Positions 8,798-15,425 of a DNA stretch of 31,258 nucleotides are shown piece by piece. Both the position numbers and the translations under genes were made by a program. Within the stretch, counting starts at the first letter, position 1. The number at the start of each line of letters is the position of its first letter. The stretch is taken from positions 1-31,258 of the forward strand of contig JBGVPL010000019.1 of assembly GCA_045126975.1 (NCBI GenBank). Direction: 5' to 3'. Source of the DNA: Aphodosoma sp045126975 (GTDB lineage: Bacteria; Bacteroidota; Bacteroidia; Bacteroidales; Paludibacteraceae). The notes under the pieces are model-generated. The model made no database searches. It saw nothing but the letters and a program-made list of their open reading frames with translations, and was not told the DNA's origin.

Positions 8798-8855
8798 ATG
8801 TAAAAAGAAAATATGTTCTTTTTTCATTATGTATAAAAGAAAAAATCAAATCAAT

Positions 8856-9545
8856 ATGAATTATCTAATAATAGGTTTAGGCAATTTTGGCGTAGCTCTC
8901 GCTACACGCCTTACTCAAATGGGGCACGACGTTACTGGCGTTGATGCCGACATGCGTGTTGTAGAAGAATATAAATCACAGATTACCACAACTATGTGCG
9001 TCAATATCATCGACCAAGTAGCAATTAAATCACTACCACTTGATGATACCGACGTAGTCATCGTGTCGCTCGGCAACCATATAGGCGAATCAATTGTCAT
9101 CGTATCACTCCTCAAACAAGTAGGCGTAAAACACATCGTAGCGCGTGCCGTAAATCCTATGCACCGTACTATATTAGAAACAATCGGTGTAGACGAAGTC
9201 ATCGAACCAGAAAAAACTACTGCCGACATTTGGTCCTACTCTGCTGAAGCCGAAAAAATTAAAGGTATATACATAATCGACCACGAACACCAAATTCTCG
9301 AATGTCAAATACCCGAAATTCTTAAAGGTCAAAGCCTCACCGAAGCCAATATAGAAGAGACTTTCGATGTTAAACTCATTGCCGTAAAACGCCGTCGCAC
9401 AAAATTCAACTTCCTCGGTTCGCGTGAATTAGAATACGAAGTCGTAAATACTACCGATGAACCCGACTATCGTTTCGCCGCCAACGACCAAATCGTCATA
9501 TATGGTTCCCTCAACACCCTCGACCGCTTCAAAAAACAACTTTAA
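8856..9545 (+). CDS. trkA: TrkA/KtrA potassium uptake regulator (RCK)
   Basis: A 229-residue cytoplasmic RCK protein, the nucleotide-binding gate of the Trk/Ktr K+ channel. RCK_N starts at once with the Rossmann motif GLGNFGVALATRL (about 7-19), an acidic residue at the end of strand 2 (GVDADM), and the later segments VVIVSLGNHIGESIV and KHIVARAVNP. From about residue 145 the RCK_C domain follows, ending EYEVVNTTDEPDYRFAANDQIVIYG. An earlier ATG at 8829 would add nine basic residues (MYKRKNQIN) before the first strand; ATG 8856 matches the family start. It follows trkH, with which it should form one complex. Confidence 0.93.
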   Translation: MNYLIIGLGNFGVALATRLTQMGHDVTGVDADMRVVEEYKSQITTTMCVNIIDQVAIKSLPLDDTDVVIVSLGNHIGESIVIVSLLKQVGVKHIVARAVNPMHRTILETIGVDEVIEPEKTTADIWSYSAEAEKIKGIYIIDHEHQILECQIPEILKGQSLTEANIEETFDVKLIAVKRRRTKFNFLGSRELEYEVVNTTDEPDYRFAANDQIVIYGSLNTLDRFKKQL

Positions 9546-9579
9546 TTCAATTCACAATTCATAATGCACAATGCATAAT
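9545..9579. repeat. TTCACAATTCATAATGCACAATG-type repeat words
   Basis: The words ATTCACAATTCATAATG and CACAATGCATAATC fill the gap between trkA and tadA. The same word type is in frame in ftsK (2437-2478). Confidence 0.75.
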
Positions 9580-9599
9580 CAACCCATTCGGAATCAATT

Positions 9600-10034
9600 A
9601 TGACTGACGAAAACTATATGAAAATGGCGCTTATCGAAGCGCAAGAAGCCTACCGCAAAGGCGAAATACCAGTAGGAGCTGTAGTTGTATGGAACGGACG
9701 TATCATCGCACGCGCCCATAATCTCACCGAAACCCTCCACGACGTAACAGCCCATGCCGAAATGCAAGCCATAACCGCAGCAGCCAACATCATGGGTGGC
9801 AAATACCTCAAAGATTGCACCCTCTACGTCACACTCGAGCCTTGCATTATGTGCGCTGGAGCACTTGGTTGGAGCCAAATATCACGTGTAGTCTATGGAG
9901 CATCCGACCCAAAACGAGGCTACTCCACCTTCTCACCTAATGCCCTACATCCCAAAACAGAAGTCGTATCAGGCATCCTCGCCACCGAATCTCTCGAACT
10001 AATGCAATCCTTCTTCGCCGCTCGCCGAAAATAA
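9600..10034 (+). CDS. tadA: tRNA adenosine deaminase TadA
   Basis: TadA deaminates A34 of tRNA-Arg(ACG) to inosine, allowing one tRNA to read three Arg codons. The 144-residue product has the zinc deaminase motifs: HAE (His52, Glu54) and PCIMC (Cys82, Cys85). The tail KRGYSTFSPNALHPKTEVVSGI is typical. It starts 54 bp after trkA, a gap filled by repeat words, and is followed by a long palindromic repeat (10036-10190). Confidence 0.95.
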   Translation: MTDENYMKMALIEAQEAYRKGEIPVGAVVVWNGRIIARAHNLTETLHDVTAHAEMQAITAAANIMGGKYLKDCTLYVTLEPCIMCAGALGWSQISRVVYGASDPKRGYSTFSPNALHPKTEVVSGILATESLELMQSFFAARRK

Positions 10035-10035
10035 T

Positions 10036-10190
10036 AAAAAGACAAAATAACATAAAAACATAATTTTTATAAACGTAAATTATCATAAATTAATCATAAA
10101 TTATTAATTTACGACTAATTAACGTAAATTTACGTTCAAAAAAATAATTAAATTATAATTTTTGTTCTTCTGTCATTATGTTTAAAAAAA
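10036..10190. repeat. AT-rich palindromic repeat cassette (families A and B)
   Basis: The left flank is AAAAGACAAAATAACATAAA, a family A word also found at 14200 and 27023-27152. The core (10072-10137) starts AACGTAAATTATCATAAATT and ends AATTAACGTAAATTTACGTT, an imperfect inverted repeat matching 25512-25578. The right flank TTGTTCTTCTGTCATTATG is a degraded inverse of the left. No gene is present in this gap; it may form a long hairpin in the tadA 3' region. Confidence 0.75.
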
Positions 10191-10194
10191 TATC

Positions 10195-11001
10195 ATGTTC
10201 AAATTCAAACAATTCACCATACATCAAGACCGCACAGCAATGAAAGTAGGCACCGATGGTGTACTTCTCGGCGCATGGGCTCCCATTTCATCTAATGCCC
10301 AACGCCTACTCGACATCGGCACAGGCACAGGTCTCATAGCCCTCATGCTTGCCCAACGCTTCTCTAAACAATCACAAGACCCTAAATATTGTCCCCCTGT
10401 CTTAGGGGGACGAGCCCAACGGGCGGAGGGGGTTATTAATACTCTAAACTCTAAACTCAATATAGACGCTATTGATATTGACCAATCCTCAATCGAACAA
10501 GCCACTGAAAATATAAAAAATAGTCCGTTCGCTCAACACATCACCACCTACCACACATCACTACAAGACCATAATCCACAAGAAAAATACGATGCAATAG
10601 TCTGCAATCCACCCTATTTCGTGGCATCACTCAAATGCCCTGACGCAGGGCGCACACAAGCTCGCCACACCGACTCACTATCATTCGAGGACCTACTATT
10701 CCACTCAGCACGCCTACTTAACGACGGAGGCTCTATATCTGTAATCCTACCCATCACCGAAGGCAACCAACTAATCGAATTAGCCCCAAAATATGGATTC
10801 ACCCTCACTCATCTCACAGAAGTTCACCCCACTCCAACAGCTCCCCCAAAACGATTACTGTTGCAATTCGTAAAGCAAAACTCTCAACTCAACCATTCCT
10901 CACTCCTCATTTCTCATTCCTCATTAACTATCGAAATCACGCGCCACCAATACACCCCTGAATACATCGCCCTAACCCGCGACTTTTATCTCAAAATGTA
11001 A
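10195..11001 (+). CDS. trmN6: tRNA1(Val) (adenine(37)-N6)-methyltransferase, TrmN6 type
   Basis: The 268-residue product is an SAM-dependent N6-adenine methyltransferase of the YfiC/TrmN6 family, which modifies A37 of tRNA1(Val). The start FKFKQFTIHQDRTAMKVGTDGVLLGAW (2-28) is the family signature. Motif I is LDIGTGTG (39-46) and motif IV is NPPYF (138-142). Two stretches are repeat-encoded: residues about 66-88 (from CPPVLGGRAQRAEG, a family C element, plus NTLNSKLN words) lie between motif I and the next strand IDAIDID, where E. coli YfiC has a short turn. Residues about 229-245 (NSQLNHSSLLISHSSLT) lie before the last strand. Both stay in frame, so the enzyme may still work. Confidence 0.9.
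   Translation: MFKFKQFTIHQDRTAMKVGTDGVLLGAWAPISSNAQRLLDIGTGTGLIALMLAQRFSKQSQDPKYCPPVLGGRAQRAEGVINTLNSKLNIDAIDIDQSSIEQATENIKNSPFAQHITTYHTSLQDHNPQEKYDAIVCNPPYFVASLKCPDAGRTQARHTDSLSFEDLLFHSARLLNDGGSISVILPITEGNQLIELAPKYGFTLTHLTEVHPTPTAPPKRLLLQFVKQNSQLNHSSLLISHSSLTIEITRHQYTPEYIALTRDFYLKM
10391..10436. repeat. Family C double-hairpin repeat inside trmN6, copy 3
   Basis: GTCCCCCTGTCTTAGGGGG is nearly identical to the copy at 712-757. The second hairpin is GCCCAACGGGC instead of CCCACGTAGTGGG, so pairing is kept while the sequence changes. It is read in frame and encodes a Pro/Gly/Arg-rich loop. ACTCTAAACTCTAAACTC words follow (10440-10460). Confidence 0.85.
10881..10927. repeat. In-frame CTCAACTC and TTCCTCACTCC words in trmN6
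   Basis: Words of the types CTCTCAACTCAACC and ATTCCTCACTCCTCATTTC encode NSQLNHSSLLISHSSLT. The same words are found upstream of ftsK (3382-3420) and in mfd (15768-15809). Confidence 0.75.
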
Positions 11002-11024
11002 CTTCCTATATTAAATATTTTTTG

Positions 11025-11032
11025 TAACTTTG
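11025..11032 (+). promoter_or_regulatory. Candidate rpe promoter -7 box
   Basis: TAACTTTG (then C) is identical in sequence to the ftsK box and lies 62 bp before the rpe start. Confidence 0.65.
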
Positions 11033-11094
11033 CAGTTTATTCAATGAATAATCAATTGTTCATTCTTAATTGTTAATTTTTAATTTAAAAAAAT

Positions 11095-11739
11095 ATGAAA
11101 CTTTTATCACCTTCTCTTCTTTCTGCCAATTTTAGCAATCTCGAACGCGACATTGAACTCATCAATCGCAGCAACGCAGATTGGTTGCATATCGACATTA
11201 TGGACGGTGTATTCGTACCTAATATTTCATTCGGTTTCCCTGTATTGAAATACGTAAAACAACTCTGCACTAAACCTTTAGACGTGCATTTGATGATTGT
11301 TGAGCCTGACAAATTTATCAACGAAGTGAAAGAAACTGGTGCAATAATGATGAACGTGCACTACGAAGCATGCACTCACCTCCACCGCACTATCCAACGC
11401 ATTCACGATGCTGGTATGAAAGCTGGTGTTACTCTCAATCCTCACACCCCAGTCGAACTCCTCGAAGACATCGTTGCCGACGTAGATATGGTACTCCTTA
11501 TGAGCGTAAACCCTGGCTTTGGCGGACAAAAATTCATCGAAAATACCTACGACAAAATCCGTCGCCTCCGTGCTATGATTGATCGCAAAGGTTGTAATAC
11601 CCTTATACAAGTAGATGGTGGCGTAAACCTCAAAAATGCCGCAGCTCTCTACGAAGCCGGTGCCGACTGCCTCGTAGCTGGCAATGCAGTATTTTCAGCC
11701 GACGATATGATACAAACTATCGCCGACCTCAAAAAATAA
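11095..11739 (+). CDS. rpe: Ribulose-phosphate 3-epimerase
   Basis: Rpe interconverts ribulose 5-phosphate and xylulose 5-phosphate in the pentose phosphate pathway. The 214-residue TIM barrel starts LLSPSLLSANF and carries the metal and catalytic set: His32 and Asp34 (LHIDIMDG), His65 (DVHLMI) and Asp174 (QVDGG). The phosphate-binding loop is NPGFGGQKF (139-147). It has its own candidate promoter and a 60-bp leader. The next gene follows after 88 bp of repeat words. Confidence 0.97.
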   Translation: MKLLSPSLLSANFSNLERDIELINRSNADWLHIDIMDGVFVPNISFGFPVLKYVKQLCTKPLDVHLMIVEPDKFINEVKETGAIMMNVHYEACTHLHRTIQRIHDAGMKAGVTLNPHTPVELLEDIVADVDMVLLMSVNPGFGGQKFIENTYDKIRRLRAMIDRKGCNTLIQVDGGVNLKNAAALYEAGADCLVAGNAVFSADDMIQTIADLKK

Positions 11740-11749
11740 AATATAAACA

Positions 11750-11819
11750 TCAACTGATAACCGACAACGGTCAACTGACCGTAATTAACTGTGGACTATA
11801 GACCATTGACTATTGACTT
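11750..11819. repeat. TTGAC-type repeat words, copy 2
   Basis: CAACTGATAACC, a perfect 16-bp palindrome ACGGTCAACTGACCGT, then GACCATTGACTATTGAC. The ATTGACTATTGAC part matches the tract before trkH. Confidence 0.75.
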
Positions 11820-11827
11820 GATACATT

Positions 11828-12955
11828 ATGATTACAATAAAAGAAGTAAAAACTCGCAAAGAACTGCGCCAATTCATTCGTTTTGCCAACGAACTATACA
11901 AAGATAGCCCTTACTACACTCCATGCCTTGAATTCGATGAGATGAATACCTTCAACACAAAGAAGAATCCTGCTCTCGACCATTGCAAATTTACCAATTT
12001 CTTGGCATACAAAAACGGAAAAATAGTAGGTCGTATTTCAGCTATTATCAACGACTTGGCTAACGAACACTGGAATTGTAAAAAGGTGCGTTTTGGCTGG
12101 TTTGACTTCATTGATGACTACGAAGTATCAAAAGCACTACTTGATGCGGCTGCCAATTGGGGTCGCCAAAATGGAATGACCGCCATGAATGGACCTGTAG
12201 GTTTCACCGACTTCGACCATCAAGGGCTCTTGCTCGAAGGCTACGACTACGTATCGCCTATGGCAAGCCTCTACAACTACCCTTACTACATCAACCACTT
12301 CGACCGCTACGGTTTAGTGAAAGAAGCCGATTGGATTGAATTCCTTGTAACTACGCCACACCAAATACCAGAAAAAATGGAACGCGTAGCCAAAATAGTA
12401 ATGGAAAAATACAAAATACGCATCGACAAAGTACGCAGTATCAAAGAGTTGAAAGAAAAGTATGGTTACTCGTATTTCGATGTAATTGACGCAGCATATC
12501 AACCACTCTACAACTTCCAACCGCTCACACAACGTCAAAAAGAGTATTATGCCGAGATGTATTTTCCACTAATCAACTTCGATTTCATCACAATCGCAAT
12601 CAACGAATATAACGAAATAGTAGGCGTAGGCATCGGTATGCCCGACATATCAAAAGCCCTACAAGAGACACGCGGCAAACTATTCCCATTCGGTTGGATA
12701 AAACTCCTCAAAGCTCTCAAAGCCAAACAAATGGACACATTCAACCTCTTGCTTATCGCTGTGCGTCCCGACTATCAAAACAAAGGTGTCAATGCCCTAT
12801 TCTTCTACGACCAAATCCCATATTTCCAAAAATATGGCATCAAATACACCGAGACAACAGCCATCCTCGAAGAAAACTCAAAAAACCAAGCCAACTTCGC
12901 CTACTTCGAAACCAAACAACACAAACGCCGTCGCGCTTACATAAAAAATCTATAA
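11828..12955 (+). CDS. GNAT-like N-acetyltransferase family protein
   Basis: A 375-residue cytoplasmic protein of a type widespread in Bacteroidota and annotated as a putative N-acetyltransferase. The N-terminal part (1-70) has GNAT-like features (KELRQFIRFANELY, then FLAYKNGKIVGRISAIIN). The C-terminal part has a likely acetyl-CoA loop, IAVRPDYQNKGVNALFF (310-326), close to the GNAT motif A. In between lies MNGPVGFTDFDHQGLLLEGYD (120-140), which I recall as conserved in these proteins. Substrate and pathway are unknown. No signal peptide is seen. The gap to tgt (12956-13069) shows no feature. Confidence 0.75.
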   Translation: MITIKEVKTRKELRQFIRFANELYKDSPYYTPCLEFDEMNTFNTKKNPALDHCKFTNFLAYKNGKIVGRISAIINDLANEHWNCKKVRFGWFDFIDDYEVSKALLDAAANWGRQNGMTAMNGPVGFTDFDHQGLLLEGYDYVSPMASLYNYPYYINHFDRYGLVKEADWIEFLVTTPHQIPEKMERVAKIVMEKYKIRIDKVRSIKELKEKYGYSYFDVIDAAYQPLYNFQPLTQRQKEYYAEMYFPLINFDFITIAINEYNEIVGVGIGMPDISKALQETRGKLFPFGWIKLLKALKAKQMDTFNLLLIAVRPDYQNKGVNALFFYDQIPYFQKYGIKYTETTAILEENSKNQANFAYFETKQHKRRRAYIKNL

Positions 12956-13069
12956 CAATTTATCAAAAAATAAGAAATCATAAATTACTACAAATAGTTG
13001 GAGACCAAAGAAATCGAAAGACTTACAATTAAAAATCGACTCGTGCAACTATAGCAAGCAATATATTAT

Positions 13070-14200
13070 ATGGATTTCAAATTATTACATACCGACCCTT
13101 ATTCTTCTGCTCGTGCAGGGGTAATCACAACCGACCACGGAGAGATTGAAACACCGATATTTATGCCTGTGGGTACTGTAGCATCAGTGAAAGGTGTGCA
13201 TATTCGTGAGGTAAAAGAAGATGTACAGGCACAAATTATCCTCGGCAATACATATCACCTATATCTACGTCCGGGACTTGATATTTTAGAGAAAGCAGGC
13301 GGATTACACAAATTCAATGGTTGGGACCGTCCTATTCTTACTGATAGTGGTGGTTTTCAAGTGTTTTCACTCGCCGACAATCGTAAATTGACAGAAGAAG
13401 GTGCTATATTCCGCTCGCATATTGATGGCTCAAAACACTTCTTCACACCTGAGAATGTGGTTGATATTCAGCGTACTATTGGTGCTGATATTATGATGGC
13501 TTTCGATGAATGTACGCCAGGTACAGCCGACTATAAATATGCTAAAAACTCGATGGAGCGCACTCATCGTTGGTTGAAACGTGGATTGGAACAATTTGAC
13601 TCTACGCCTGATAAATATGGCTACAAGCAGACGTTCTTCCCTATTGTGCAAGGTTGTGTTTATCCTGAACTCCGTCGCGAATCAGCCAAATTCATTGCCG
13701 ACCAAGGTCGCGAAGGTAATGCTATTGGTGGATTGGCAGTAGGCGAACCAACCGAAAAGATGTACGAAATGATTGAGGTGGTGAATGATATATTACCAAA
13801 AGACCGTCCGAGATATTTGATGGGAGTTGGTACACCAGCCAATTTGCTCGAAGGCATTGAGCGTGGCGTGGATATGTTTGACTGCGTAATGCCTACACGC
13901 AATGGTCGTAACGGTATGTTATTCACACGCAACGGCATTATGAATATGAAGAACAAAAAATGGGCTGACGACTTCTCGCCTATCGACCCTGAAAGTGATT
14001 GTTTTGTCGACCTTCAATATTCGAAAGCATACTTACGCCACTTATTTGTAAGTCAAGAACTATTGGCTATGCAAATTGCTTCTATTCATAATCTTGCATT
14101 CTATCTATGGCTCGTAAAAGAGGCTCGTAAACATATTATTGCAGGCGATTTCCACACTTGGAAACCTATGATGCTCGAACGCGTCACACGACGTTTATAA
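13070..14200 (+). CDS. tgt: tRNA-guanine transglycosylase with altered zinc site
   Basis: Tgt exchanges G34 for the queuosine precursor preQ1 in tRNAs with GUN anticodons. The 376-residue product has the general base in LTDSGGFQVF (Asp92), the nucleophile in FDCVMPTRNGR (Asp271) and the substrate-binding GGLAVGEP (220-227). The usual zinc ligands are C-x-C-x2-C and a distant His. The aligned positions here are Ser309, Cys311, Asp314 and His340 (SDCFVDLQYSKAYLRHL, SIHNL), so two of three cysteines are replaced. The fold is otherwise intact. The gene is 62 bp upstream of an LptF/G gene, with a palindromic repeat in the gap. Confidence 0.95.
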   Translation: MDFKLLHTDPYSSARAGVITTDHGEIETPIFMPVGTVASVKGVHIREVKEDVQAQIILGNTYHLYLRPGLDILEKAGGLHKFNGWDRPILTDSGGFQVFSLADNRKLTEEGAIFRSHIDGSKHFFTPENVVDIQRTIGADIMMAFDECTPGTADYKYAKNSMERTHRWLKRGLEQFDSTPDKYGYKQTFFPIVQGCVYPELRRESAKFIADQGREGNAIGGLAVGEPTEKMYEMIEVVNDILPKDRPRYLMGVGTPANLLEGIERGVDMFDCVMPTRNGRNGMLFTRNGIMNMKNKKWADDFSPIDPESDCFVDLQYSKAYLRHLFVSQELLAMQIASIHNLAFYLWLVKEARKHIIAGDFHTWKPMMLERVTRRL

Positions 14201-14258
14201 AAGACAAAATAACAGAATAACAAAAATTATGTTTCTTATGTTATTCTGTCTTCTAAAA
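14200..14258. repeat. Family A palindromic repeat between tgt and lptF/G
   Basis: AAAAGACAAAATAACAGAA (left) and the inverted arm ATGTTATTCTGTCTT (right) flank a short AT-rich loop. The arms match the ends of the element at 27023-27152. It could form a hairpin in the transcript. Confidence 0.75.
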
Positions 14259-14262
14259 CAAA

Positions 14263-15339
14263 ATGAAACGAATTGACATATATATAATCAAGAAATATTT
14301 GGGTACTTTCTTTTTGTCGATATTGCTCATTATCACAATATCGGTAGTGGTCGATATATCCGAAAAATTAGATGAATTTATGGATAATAAAGCACCACTC
14401 AATGAGATTGTATTCGACTATTATTTGAATTTCATACCCTATTTTGCCAATCTGTTCACACCGCTATTCTCATTTATTTCGGTGATATTCTTCACCTCGA
14501 AAATGGCATATAACACCGAAATTACGGCAATATTGGCAGGGGGTGTGAGCTTCAACCGTATGTTGCGTCCGTATGTTATTTCGGCTGTGATTATTGGGGC
14601 TATGTCATTCGTACTGAGCGGATATATTATTCCACCAGCCAATGAGGTGCGCTTAGCTTTTGAGGACAAATACATCAAAGCCAACAAGTCGGAAGTGGCA
14701 CGCCACATACAGATGGAGATTGAGCCAGGAGTTATATTGTACATAGAACGTTACGAAGAAAATCGTAACCGTGGCAACAAAGTGTCGCTCGAACGATTTG
14801 ATGGTAAAACGCTCATCAGTCGCACTACGGGCAATTCTATAGAATGGAATGAAGCTGATACTATTTGGCACATAAAGAAATACCTCAAACGCGATTTTGA
14901 CGGTATATATGAAACTATCGAAAAAGGCGACCAGATAGATACAGCACTAAATATTCATCCATCAGAGTTTTTCATTACAGGAGCCCTCGCACCTCAAATG
15001 ACTAATACCGAACTACACGAGCATATCAAGCGTCAAGAGGCTCGCGGTATGGGTAATACTCAAATGTTTAAAGATGAATATTATAAACGCTATGCCAACC
15101 CTTTTGCCGCACTTATCCTTATGTTAATAGGCGTATCACTATCATCGAAAAAAATACGTGGTGGTATGGGACTACAAATCGGTATAGGTATAGCCCTCAG
15201 CGCATTATATATATTATTCACTACTGTATCAAGTATGTTTGCCGTTAAAGGTAATATGCCTGTATTGGCTGCAGTTTGGCTACCAAACATAATATTTCTT
15301 TTTATTGGTATTGGATTATATTTTAAAGCACCTAAATAG
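14263..15339 (+). CDS. LPS export permease, LptF/LptG family
   Basis: A 358-residue YjgP/YjgQ-type permease, a membrane part of the LptB2FG transporter that extracts lipopolysaccharide from the inner membrane. It starts with the amphipathic MKRIDIYIIKKYLGTFFLSILL. Three helices (about 13-33, 60-80, 98-118) are followed by a periplasmic beta-rich domain (about 125-280) and three further helices (about 283-355). Family LptF and LptG members are similar, and I cannot say which this is. It ends in a REP-like palindrome that begins at its stop codon. Confidence 0.9.
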   Translation: MKRIDIYIIKKYLGTFFLSILLIITISVVVDISEKLDEFMDNKAPLNEIVFDYYLNFIPYFANLFTPLFSFISVIFFTSKMAYNTEITAILAGGVSFNRMLRPYVISAVIIGAMSFVLSGYIIPPANEVRLAFEDKYIKANKSEVARHIQMEIEPGVILYIERYEENRNRGNKVSLERFDGKTLISRTTGNSIEWNEADTIWHIKKYLKRDFDGIYETIEKGDQIDTALNIHPSEFFITGALAPQMTNTELHEHIKRQEARGMGNTQMFKDEYYKRYANPFAALILMLIGVSLSSKKIRGGMGLQIGIGIALSALYILFTTVSSMFAVKGNMPVLAAVWLPNIIFLFIGIGLYFKAPK

Positions 15340-15412
15340 TAACGAGTAATTTAGTAACGAGTAGTGAGAACCATTCGGTATATATTAGAGCATAATCTCG
15401 CTAATCGCTACT
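15338..15412. repeat. REP-like palindrome, family D, copy 1
   Basis: AGTAACGAGTAGTGAGA pairs with the inverted TCTCGCTAATCGCTACT around a loop containing ATTCGGT. It occupies the gap between lptF/G and mfd. Copies lie at 26968-27011 and 29109-29168; the ATTCGGT loop word is shared with the last copy. Confidence 0.85.
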
Positions 15413-15425
15413 AAAAATCTAAAAA

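Noticed and set aside
8772..8828. A terminator or riboswitch between trkH and trkA
   Set aside because: The hairpin lacks a following T run, and no known riboswitch core was recognised; kept only as an unnamed hairpin.
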